Positions 19,778-28,858 of a stretch of 28,858 nt of DNA are shown in pieces. Position numbers and translations under genes: made by a program. Position 1 is the first letter of the stretch. Each line of letters begins with the position of its first letter. This DNA comes from Paraglomus occultum (Eukaryota > Glomeromycota > Glomeromycetes > Paraglomerales > Paraglomeraceae): the NCBI GenBank assembly GCA_910592205.1, contig CAJVPJ010000316.1, positions 1 through 28,858 of the forward strand. Direction: 5' to 3'. The notes under the pieces are model-generated. The model was not told where the DNA came from. It did no database searches and was given only the letters and a program-made list of their open reading frames with translations.

Positions 19778-22700
19778 ATGAATCACGAGACAACAGCTGC
19801 CGGTGAGTGCTTGAATCGTTTTGGCATAAAAAAGAATAAAACAATTCATTCGTATAATGTATCAGATACGAGTACATTAGTATGGAACTCTGTATTCCAA
19901 TTGCTAAACAATCCCGAATTCGGTCGAGAGGAACCTACGGACGACCTAGTCCTCAAAGTAAGCACTGGTTATTCGGAAATTATTGCATTCGCTTGACATG
20001 CCGCAAAAAACGATGCATAGGCGCGAGACAATTAAAAGTATTGCTTCTCTTCATTAGTTACCTCCAGGCCTAATGGAACCTCGATCACATGAAGATGTAA
20101 AACGAGAAATTGAAAACCGATATTTGACTCCGAGTACGACGTTCCCGACTTCTTGGTTGTCCGAATGTCAGCAGTATGTATAAACTATTTTCGAAAGGAA
20201 GTCTCTTATTCCCCTATCTTATGACTTATTCTCCGTTTTCTTGGAAAGGCATTGGGAACGCGGTTCCGATTATCTCTCATTGATCACTATCGAGCCAACC
20301 GAAGCGCGGAAAACTTTGGAAATCACGCGCGATCTTATTACCGGACAAGTGACCGGTTATGAAGAGGTGAATGTCATCTTTCATTGTCTCGATGAATCTG
20401 AGCTTTGAGGAATTGAGCTATCTAAAGAAGTGTGAATTAATAGGTCTCATCGGCTGATCCATTCGCTGTTGCGTCCATGCTTGGGGAGCCTGATGATGTA
20501 ACGCCTGAGGCCAATACAGTCGAGGCAGTCTCGAGAGAATTGGAAGATAGCTTGCTAGAAGGTAAAGCAAGTGGCGCGACGTATGCGCCAGGCACTAAAA
20601 ATCTTCGCTTGGAACGTGTATTTACGTGTTCAAGTTATTGGTACCGTAACCTCTTTTGATTATTATTTGAATTCACAGATGAACTGTTGACGGTACCTCC
20701 AGATTTTGAGCGTGGATTGATTTTTGAGGGTAACTCTAGTAATAAGTTCAAGAGAGTATTTAAAAATTGATTTGATTTATACTGTATGGTTAATTTAGAT
20801 GAGAAACACGGGAGGACGTTATCGAAAGGCGTTGCCGCCAGCTTAAATATTACAGAAATGTTAACGCAAGAGGATGATGTTATTGAGCTGTTAGAACTGG
20901 AAGAAGGAAGCGCAAAGAAACCGCTTGAGGTGCAATCATTGTATCAAATTCGTATGCTTGTGTGCGTATGTCGCCTAAATTTGGCCCGCGTTTTTTCTAT
21001 TGTAGGCAATAAGTGCAGATACTTTTGATGAAGAACAAAAAAATCCGTCGCTTTCGCAAGATAAACTTGAAAATGCTATCGATCAATTGCTTCCATCCGA
21101 GGTCTGGTGATTCTCAGAATTTTCCTTGATTGCTTGACTTTATCTCTAACATCATTTAAATCTGTAGCCGCTTGTGGGAGGCGCCGTAAAAATTAAAAAA
21201 ACCGCCAAACTTTCTAAGGGACGTGATTGGGCGCATGAGGTGAATCCCAAGGATATTCCTAACTTTGACGAATTATATCCTGAACCAGCGATGAAGGCAA
21301 GTCGGAATATCGTAGAACATTCTATTCGTGCTTTTCCATATGTTAATTTTAATTTGCATTTTAGTTTACGTTCGACAAGCTATACGATTTCCAGAAACAA
21401 GCTATTCACTATTTGGAACGTGGTGATTCAGTCTTTGTTGCCGCACATACGTCGTCTGGAAAGACTGTTGTTGCGGAATATGCAATTGCTTTGGCGATGA
21501 AGCATATGACACGGTTTGATATTCTAGTACGTGTAAGAGTATACGACAAATTTACTTGCGCTTACTAGTTTTTTAACTTTCTTGTTCCCCACACTTGCAT
21601 GTTTACAGTACTATTTATACATCACCTATTAAAGCATTGTCGAACCAGAAATATCGAGACTTCAGAAAAAAAGACAAGTTTGGAGATGATGTTGGTATAT
21701 TGACTGGCGATATTCAGCTTAAACCCGAAGCATCATGTCTCATTGTAACAACAGAGATTCTGAAGTCTATGCTGTATAAACAAGCGGATTTGATCAGAGA
21801 CGTTGAATTTGTCATATTTGACGAAATTCACTACATGGAAAACAAGGAGGTATGTACGTCTATGCCATCATTTTGAAATCGCTGTAAATGAATTTTTTTG
21901 ACTCAAGCATTCTATATCCTAAGCGTGGTGTGGTTTGGGAAGAAGTCATTCATTTGCTTCCGGCCCATGTAAATCTCATTTTTCTGTCGGCAACCGTATC
22001 GAATGAAATGGAGTTGGCTGGTTGGATTGGGTAAATAGTCTTCCGTTTCCTCTCCATCACTCAATTTCACTAAGTCTATCTCACCAACGTGGTTTTAGGC
22101 GAACTAAAGAGAAAGACATATATGTCATCAAAACTGAAAGACGTATGGTGCCGTTAGAACACTTTCTATACGGTGACGGGGAACTACATAAAATTGTAGA
22201 CAAAAAAAAGAATTGGCTATCCGAAGGGTATGTTTGGTGTCAACAATCTGAATACACGAAAAGAGTTAGGCGAATCTTGGGCAAATGAATGATTCGATTA
22301 ATGTCTTCAGATGGTCGTCCGGCTATTCAGCAATTACCAACCCAAAGACAGAGGCAAAGGCGGGGGCCAAAACTGGAGCCAAAACAGGAGCCAGAACGGG
22401 AGCCAAAACGGGAGCCAAGACTAAGCAAGGACGGTCAAATCCACGAATGGCAACTCGTGGTGGTTCAAGTCAAAAGAACACGGTAAGCTCGCTTTCATCT
22501 TGGTACACTAATTCCAAAAAGTTACTGAACTGCGTTTTTTGCTTTCGATAAAACAGAAAGAGTTTGATCGCATGTTCAAACTACTCGAGGATAAAGATCT
22601 ATTTCCAGCCATTTGCTTTTCTTTTTCAAGGAAGAATTGTGATAAGTATGCGGACAAATTGGCTAAAAGAAATCTATTCAATGTTTCCGATGATGTTAAG

Positions 22701-25700
22701 AATAAAATACGCAAACGAGTTGACAAGGCGTTGAAGAACCTAAACGGTATTTGAAATGTGATATTGCACGAACTTAGTTGTTATGAAATACGTTACAAAC
22801 ATGTCAAACGTTGATATAGAGGATCGGGAATTGCCTCAAATCATCAGTATGAAGAGATTATTGGATAAAGGCATAGGGGTCCATCATAGTGGATACCTTC
22901 CGATTGTAAAAGAGGTCAGAAGACGAAGATATTTATTATTAGTTGCATGTGCTACAATATAACTATTTGACCAACCGTTTATTGTATACCGTTCTCAGCT
23001 TGTTGAAATGCTATTTGCGAAAAAACTTCTTAAAGTTTTATTTGCAACCGAGACATTTGCCATGGTTGGTATATATTAATCTTGCTCGGACGCGTGCCTC
23101 AATTTCTATGACTGAGTGAATATATTTTTTTAATTAGGGTGTAAACATGCCTGCTAAAACTGTTGTATTCTTGGGTCTTAAAAAAAATGACGGCGAGAAC
23201 TATCGCGTACTGAAGTCTGGTTTGTTGATATCAAAGGTGTTTAATTAGAATTGAGTACTTTATTAACGTTTCGTGTATGTTAGGTGAATATACACAAATG
23301 TCTGGGAGGGCTGGTCGTAGTAATGAGCATGATGAGATTGGTGTTGTTATTATAGCTTGTCCCCCTCAAGAGCTTATGGTATGAACTAACGTACAGTTAA
23401 ATTGTTATTACGAAACTCACTATTGATTCAAATTGTCACCCTTAGGATAAGAGTGTTGATGTTCAGCGAGTTATCCTCGGAAAACCCACAAAATTAGAGT
23501 CTCAATTTCGTTTGACTTATCTCATGATTCTAAATATGTTGCGCTCCGAGGCTTTATCGGCTGAGGAAATGATGAAAAATAGTTTTTCTGCAGATTGGCA
23601 TCAAAAAAATGTGCTTCAAAACCAAAAGTTACTTGTAGAGGTATTGGTCGAAAGAACAGTTTGATGGGAGGATACAGAAAAACTAGTTGATATTTTTTGA
23701 AATTAACTGACCACTTTATTTTGATAACTTAGGGCGAAAACTCTTTAATTAACATAAGGAAGTTAGATTGTATGATTTGCAACAGGGATATACAAGACTT
23801 TTATGACAAATCTACGGAGATTCTTAGGCTGGGTAGGAAATGCCTCGAAATTATTATAAAAAATCCGCATGCATATAAAGTATTAAGTACTGGTCGAGTT
23901 ATAATAGTTAATAGTAACGTAAATATTTCTTGAAATTTTCTCTACAAAGTGAGTTTTTTGCTGTCGTATCCTCAGTTACCCAAAGTTTTGGTTAACAGTT
24001 TTATAGAAACACGGTAGCCGTAATTCTGAGAAAAATACCGAATTCCAAATTTGAAGTGATGCTTTTACAAGATAAGAATGCGGAGGGTGAGTGTTATAAC
24101 ACATAGCAAAAATTCTTTCCCATTCAACGTGGCGGTGAATTATTTGAATCCGTTTACCCTTAGTTGCAGATGTAAAATGAAGGCGAAGTTATTTACAAGT
24201 TTTTCCCTATTTTGATGTTTAGGTGTAGCACCGCTTCCACTGACGTACATTCAAAATCCTCCTTCAAATGTGGCAAAAGCAACGATTCAAATCATACCTT
24301 ATACAGACATTATGATAATAACCGAGTCTACAATCACAGTAAGGGTCAAAATTACCTGTGAACGTATGAGGTTGTATTACTAAAATACTATATACGTTGC
24401 TAGGTTAATACGGGGTCCATAGCGCGTGGTGACGAAAAAGAAAAAGCTAAAGTACTACAAGATCTGTTACAATATGCGAATGAGGCTCGAGCAGGTAAAA
24501 ATCTTGGTCAATGATGTCTATTATAATCAGCTATTTGACTAGTATTTCGATTATATGTTATGATAGTCGGCGTCATAGAACATGATTGGGCAAAGTTGCG
24601 TGATCCTGATTTCAAATATGCTTTCGCGGAAAGGAATACTCTTATGAAGCGCATTGCACAGTTGCAGTGCACAAAATGTCCCGAGTTTAATGAACACGTA
24701 AGATATCCAATAAACTCATGTTTGGATGGCTCCACCTATTTCATTGTCACTTCTACGATCTAATCAAATATATTTAACATTATACACTATTTACGAGTTC
24801 AGTATGGAATTTTTCACAAGGAATCCAAGGCAAAATTCGATGTAGAGCTTATACGTTCGAAAATATTTAATTCTGGTTTTGAACAGCAAGAGGAATACGA
24901 TATTAGAAAAAAGATACTTAAAGAACTCGAGTTCATTGATAGCAATGATACTCTGACACAAAAAGGACGCGTTGCGACTGAGGTAATTTCGTATGATTTC
25001 CCGGGTTTCCAAATGAATACTTTACTCATGGTTCTTTGTATTGAAAGATAAATTCGGCTGACCCGCTGGTAGTGACTCAGTTGATTTTTGAGAATAAGTT
25101 TGCGGATTTTACTGCCGAAGAGATTGTTGCCTTGTTGTCATGCTTTATCTTTCAGGAGAAGAAGAAGAAGCAGGATGATGGGCCAATTGATCGAAACGGT
25201 GAAAAATTCAAGGGTAGACATAATACGACTCACGAAAAAGTGGTATACGTCAGGAGGGATAATGATGAGGAAGATCGAGATGTGGATGGTAATAAGGATG
25301 ATGACGAGGGGGATGACGAGGGGGATGACGAGGATGATGATGACGAACTAATGACATTTAAATTGCGAAAGGTATTTATGTATCTTATATCAAATTCAGA
25401 ATGAGCATACAAATGCCAAATTGTTACTTATGATTCTGGCTTTCAATTAGGGAAAGAAGATTATAAGACGCATTGCGAAGTTTATGGACAAAGTACAAGA
25501 AGATTTTGGTTTAGAGCCGCTCTTGGCGACTCCCAGTATGGAACAACATCTGGAAAACCTTAATTTCAAGCTTGTGAACGTTGTCTACAAATGGGCGCAG
25601 AAGAATTCGGTATGAAATTTAGATAAAAGTATTGATGTTATACACAGGTCTAAATTTTGTATTAATATGCCAACCTTTGATAGAAATTTGTAGAGATTAT

Positions 25701-25988
25701 GAAGATTTCCCCAGACGTACAGGAAGGATCTATCGTGCGATGTATTACTCGGTTACGTGAGACCTGTCGTGAAATAAAGAATGCAGCACGGATCATTGGT
25801 CGTCCAACACTCCAGAAGAAAATGGAAGATGCACTACAATGTATTGACAAGAGTATCGTATCTACTATGAGTTTGGTATGTATAAGGTGGGAGCTTAGTG
25901 TTCGTAATTTAGTATTTATTAACATGGTGTCATTCTCTTTTAGTATTTGTATGATGACAATGCCGAATCAGATAGCGAAAAAGAGTAG
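19778..25988 (+). CDS. SKI2: SKI2 DExH RNA helicase of the Ski complex
   Basis: Cytoplasmic 3'-to-5' helicase that, with Ski3 and Ski8, feeds mRNA to the exosome. Thirty exons begin at 19778, 19866, 20058, 20249, 20444, 20679, 20799, 21006, 21168, 21365, 21609, 21924, 22099, 22311, 22557, 22820, 22999, 23138, 23284, 23446, 23733, 23999, 24223, 24404, 24567, 24803, 25048, 25451, 25684, 25944. They give about 1302 aa in one open frame. Motifs: [15 protein letters not shown] (319-326); Ia [17 protein letters not shown] (413-416); III SATV (444-447); V ATETFAMGVNMPA (669-681); [10 protein letters not shown] (707-714). The arch/insertion region and the C-terminal DSHCT domain ([42 protein letters not shown]) follow, ending DSEKE. 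The donor of exon 5 is uncertain: 20561 fits human-like spacing, while 20615 would add 18 residues ([11 protein letters not shown]...). Intron 9 is GC-AG. Confidence 0.95.
19803..19865 (+). other. First SKI2 intron, in-frame and stop-free
   Basis: GTGAGT donor and TATCAG acceptor define a 63-bp intron that is a multiple of three and open in frame. The read-through protein would carry 21 extra Lys/Asn-rich residues. Splice-site quality favours an intron, but retention would not break the protein. Confidence 0.6.
21297..21364 (+). other. GC-AG intron in SKI2
   Basis: Donor AAG|GCAAGT and acceptor TTTTAG bound a 68-bp intron. Splicing here joins YPEPAMK to [14 protein letters not shown], which matches the spacing of Ski2 proteins just before motif I. 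The only nearby in-frame GT donor (ATC|GTAGAA, 21311) is weaker and would add five foreign residues. The extended match AAGGCAAGT is the usual context of a GC donor. Confidence 0.8.
22363..22422 (+). repeat. 12-bp coding minisatellite (GAKT repeats)
   Basis: Five units of GGAGCCAAAACN encode Gly-Ala-Lys/Arg-Thr repeated at residues 519-538 of SKI2. They lie in the linker where fungal Ski2 proteins usually carry a Gly/Arg-rich loop. The tract is basic and probably flexible. Confidence 0.9.
25300..25332 (+). repeat. 12-bp coding minisatellite (acidic)
   Basis: GATGACGAGGGG occurs twice plus a third partial unit, encoding Asp-Asp-Glu-Gly inside an acidic insertion of about 45 residues in the C-terminal domain of SKI2. 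Confidence 0.85.
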
Positions 25989-26398
25989 GTCTTGTAATTC
26001 ATAATACGAAACAAATAAACGCAGCATTGGGTTATCAATCGGGAGATTGTTCGTAGGGAATTTACTATTCATAAAAGATCGAATATATGTGGCGGGGCCG
26101 TAGCTCCACTTTGGAGTTTACTTTACGTAGTGCTCTCGCTGCGGTTAGTTCTTAAAAAGTCTCCATTATCTATTTCCTATGGTGGCCGGGACAAGTAGAC
26201 GTGCGGTAGAACATCTGATCCAAATAAACGTATTTTATTGCTATTTTGTAAACAGTTTTATCGATATTTAAAATTATTCTTATTTACATGTATACTATAA
26301 TACAGATTACACTATTTAGCATCACTCGCATCTCGCTTGCTCTATAATATGTCATGACTCTCTTATGATCCTATCCCGAAAGACTTGGCAATAATTTC
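25989..26398. other. SKI2 3' flank, no supported gene
   Basis: Contains the SKI2 poly(A) signal and a GC-richer patch near 26093-26140 (ggcggggccgtagctcc). No tRNA or snRNA fold could be built from it, and no ORF is present. Confidence 0.4.
26014..26019 (+). terminator. Poly(A) signal of SKI2
   Basis: AATAAA 26 nt after the TAG stop of SKI2. A second AATAAA follows near 26223. Confidence 0.5.
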
Positions 26399-26963
26399 TC
26401 AAACTTGCTCGAGCATATCAGCATGTGCGAGCATAGACTTTTCTGCGTCTGTAGTTCGGCGTCGTTTGTTCTCTGTCGCGGGCATTGATGCAACACTCTG
26501 TTCAACTGTCTGGATTTGTTCTCGTTGAGTGCTCTTCTGCTTTCTTATCTTGTCAAGTTGGACATTTTTACATCCCGTTTACGTCGTCCAGCACCATTAA
26601 CGAAATTGCTTCATTAAATAATTTTTTATATTTATTTACCTGAGTATTCTCCACTAATATTGATCGATAGTCTACAACACGTTCAGAAACGTGTCCCAAG
26701 TGCCGCTACAAGATCAAATATTCTATATCCTGAGAATGTTGTAATCAATGTACTGCACATATCTTTAAATGTGTGCCACTGTCCCAACAAAAGTCGGGAG
26801 TTTTCATGCTCATTCTTATAATCTTGCTGATCACATGCAACATATAAATATTGAGAGATAACTCATCATGGAACTCCGTCCGCATGTCGAACCCTTTACT
26901 TTGACAGAAAAAGACAAAATTGGAGCTTAACATATATACGGCATGCGGTAAATATAATAACAC
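26399..26963 (-). pseudogene. Decayed minus-strand ORF of unknown family
   Basis: Protein-like pieces follow one another on the minus strand but in shifting frames. The first (26963-26771) ends SKIIRMSMKTPDFCWDSG then THLK. It continues one frame over as DMCSTLITTF and YRIFDLVAALGTR, then shifts to VSERVVDYRSILVENTQ. After a short AT-rich gap come NFVNGAGRRKRDVK and, after a shift in an A run, NVQLDKIRKQKSTQREQ through KRRRTTDAEKSMLAHADMLE and a TGA. The last piece is basic and helical. I do not recognise the family. Several frameshifts make a working gene unlikely unless unseen introns explain some of them. Confidence 0.5.
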
Positions 26964-27081
26964 TTCTCATACCACAGTGAAAGAGCCACCCGCAGTATGT
27001 AGCACGGACAGCGAGGGTAATATTAATGGTAGGTTAGTAATTTATAATAGGTAACGATACTAAAAATAAAATAATTGGTAG

Positions 27082-27440
27082 CTCGAAAAGTATATAAGCA
27101 GCGCAGACATCGGTGTGTTCGCAGCGTTCGTCAATACTAAATTCCCTTATATCGAAGACGTTCGATTTCCTTTATATTTTATTTTCTTATCAATAAACGA
27201 GTATCCATTTACTCTGACATATTAATTCTTTCCTGAATAACCCATATAACGAGCATAATACTTGTCCGAGTGGCATTACGATAATTAATTATTACATTCT
27301 CAACGCGTTATTTTTCCTTATTAAGACCCTGACTATAGACTAACGAATAGTATTCGTTTCTCGAGAATAGTTAATTATCCAGGATTAGTGTGTGCGATCC
27401 GTATACGATACGTTAGCACGTAAAAGCCTAATAAGGTTAC
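27082..27440 (+). mobile_element. LTR-like dispersed repeat, copy B
   Basis: Direct-orientation partner of the repeat at 18908-19272. It keeps a clear TATA box (tatataag, 27091-27098) and an AATAAA (27192-27197) about 100 bp later, the U3-R-U5 order of an LTR promoter and poly(A) site. No gag or pol coding sequence adjoins either copy, so a solo LTR or small non-autonomous element is the simplest reading. The exact ends and target-site duplications are undefined. Confidence 0.65.
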
Positions 27441-27501
27441 TAACTGTTAGTTGAGGCACGCTCCTACGACGGCGCAGTTAGATATCAGACCGAGACAGTA
27501 G

Positions 27502-27600
27502 TTACCCGCTCTCCCGTGACATTGCCTCGACGTCTGTAAACACATTTTGGTAAATTTCCTCTTCAAATTCAATGTCAGAAACAAATTCCGAATCACTCAT
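27502..27600 (-). pseudogene. Short acidic N-terminal ORF, possible first exon
   Basis: ATG at 27600 opens 32 codons (MSDSEFVSDIEFEEEIYQ...), ending in TAA at 27502. The end AGCGG|GTAACT resembles a splice donor. The acidic start looks like a true protein N-terminus. The LTR-like repeat copy B and then the decayed ORF at 26963-26399 lie downstream on the same strand, so these may be pieces of one disrupted gene. That link is inference. Confidence 0.35.
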
Positions 27601-27743
27601 TTTGAAATTTTATGTCTAAGGTTTTTCTGAATTCAAGGTAGTAATGGTAGTATTACTTTTAATATTATTAATATTAGCAAAAAATGTTAAATATAAAAAT
27701 AAAAACATTGCTCTTTTCTTTTTTATAAATCAGGTCAAAGAAA

Positions 27744-28735
27744 TTAAATAAGAGCTTGATCCCATAGCCTTGGCTCTGTCTTATTATTATTTAAACACAG
27801 ATTTAAATGAGGATTTGATTTGTGACTCTTTGCTAAAGATAAAGCTGTTGCTCCTGCTTCTCCTATTTGATTATCTTGAAGATTTAGTGATGTCAAACAA
27901 GAATTCGATTCCAAAGCCTTTGCAAAAGCTGTTGCTCCTGTATCTTCTATTTTGTTATTATTTAAATTAAGAGATATCAAACAAAAATTTGCATTTGCCA
28001 GAGCCGTTGCCCCTGTTACTGTATCACCTATTCCATTATGGTCTAGAATTAGATGTCTCAAACAAGAATTTGATTCCAAATCCTTTGCCAAAGCTGTTGC
28101 TCCTATGTCTCCTAATTCATTACTATCCAGATTTAGAGATGCCAAACAAGAATTGAACTCCAAAGCTTCTGCCAAAGCTGTTGCCCCTATAGCTCCTATA
28201 CTATTGTGATATATATTTAGGGAAGTTAAAGAATTATTTACTTCCAGTGCCTTTGCCAAAGCTTTTGATCCTGTATCTCATAATATATTATAAGATAAAT
28301 TTAGAGATACTAAGAAAGTATTTGATTTCAGAGCCTTTGCCAAAGCTGCTGTTCCTATTCCACTTATTTTATTGCAATCAAGATCTAAATGTGTCAAACA
28401 GGAATCTGATCCCAGAGCCTTTGCTAAAGCTACAACTCCCATATCTTCTATTTCATTTTGCTTTATATTTAAAGATAACAAATAAGAATTTGATTCCAGT
28501 GCCTTTGCCAAAGCTGTTGCCCCTGCTTTGTCTAATTTATTGTGATAAATATTTAGAGTGGTTAAAGAAGTATTCACTTCCAGTGCTTTTGCCAAAGCTA
28601 TTACTCCTGTTTCTTCTATTATATTAATATTGCCATCTAGACTTAGTATTAGATATGTCAAAGAAGAATTTGATTGCAGAGCATTTGCCAAAGTAGTCAT
28701 TCCTATGTCACCTATTTTGTTGTGATCTAGATTTA
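27744..28735 (-). pseudogene. Leucine-rich-repeat protein, interrupted by a stop
   Basis: About 11 LRRs of the RNase-inhibitor/NLR type (consensus LxxLNLxxNxIGDxGATALAKALESNSC) run on the minus strand with an exact 28-codon period over most of the array. Reading is open from 28700 to 28281, hits TGA at 28280-28278, and continues in the same frame to a TAA at 27744. The TGA replaces a residue that is Gly, Glu or similar in other repeats, so it is a point nonsense change rather than an end. The first repeat before 28700 (LNLDHNKIGDIGM, about 28735) has no in-frame start. At the extreme edge (28852-28767) an open piece REQELEEALRDSIKSNSEI reads in another frame and may be the upstream exon. The last residues (TEPRLWDQALI) depart from the repeat. 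Probably a decayed member of a large family. Confidence 0.65.
27830..28735. repeat. 84-bp tandem repeat (LRR-coding)
   Basis: The plus-strand anchor GCCTTTGCCAAAGCTGTTGC or close variants recurs at about 27916, 27991, 28081, 28165, 28249, 28333, 28417, 28501, 28585 and 28681. Spacing is exactly 84 bp across the six copies from 28165 to 28585. The 28585-28681 step is 96 bp, a four-codon insertion. A diverged copy lies near 27832. Confidence 0.9.
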
Positions 28736-28858
28736 ATATTATTGGTATTTATGCTATGATTCGAATATACCTCTTGCATAATTTTATATTCACTAGTAAT
28801 TTCGGAATTGGACTTGATACTATCACGTAATGCCTCCTCGAGTTCTTGTTCGCGGGTA

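Noticed and set aside
26093-26160. GC-richer patch that looked like an RNA gene
   Set aside because: No tRNA cloverleaf, box A/B pair or snRNA motif could be assembled from it.

Overview
The window looks like nuclear DNA from a fungus, most likely an early-diverging lineage such as Mucoromycota or Glomeromycotina. That placement is an inference. It rests on many short GT-AG introns (mostly 60-140 bp), fungal-type gene families, AT-rich intergenic DNA with decayed mobile-element remnants, and a tandem LRR array of the RNase-inhibitor/NLR type. No rRNA, tRNA, CRISPR or bacterial-style operon was found.

Layout, left to right. (1) 1-1.6 kb: short G-rich tandem repeats, then a decayed transposon-like ORF broken by an internal stop and frameshifts. 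(2) 2088-3305, minus: a two-exon secreted, probably GPI-anchored PLC-like phosphodiesterase. (3) 3.3-6.1 kb: a largely gene-free intergenic stretch with an AT-rich palindrome and an orphan TATA box. (4) 6144-8885, plus: an 11-exon mitochondrial-type carnitine O-acetyltransferase. (5) 9790-12328, minus, convergent with it: a two-exon Sec2/Rabin8-type Rab guanine-nucleotide exchange factor. (6) 12.3-14.5 kb: a long divergent promoter region. (7) 14476-18197, plus: a 12-exon protein with three RRMs and a His/Gln-rich tail. (8) 19778-25988, plus: a 30-exon SKI2 RNA helicase. (9) 26.4-27.6 kb: decayed minus-strand coding pieces and a second copy of an LTR-like repeat, whose first copy lies at about 18.9-19.3 kb. 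(10) 27.7 kb to the right edge, minus: an LRR array with an 84-bp period, interrupted by a nonsense codon.

The five intact genes serve unrelated housekeeping roles: surface phosphodiesterase, acetyl-unit shuttling, vesicle traffic, RNA binding and cytoplasmic RNA decay. They do not form a pathway. All splice models were built by hand. For each intact gene, the exon lengths give one continuous frame from ATG to stop. The most interesting structures are the triplicated 154-nt RRM exon, split into 13+20+121 nt in RRM1; a GC-AG intron just before the SKI2 helicase core; two 12-bp minisatellites inside SKI2 coding sequence; and the LTR-like repeats bracketing SKI2. I did not find a convincing new multi-gene system.
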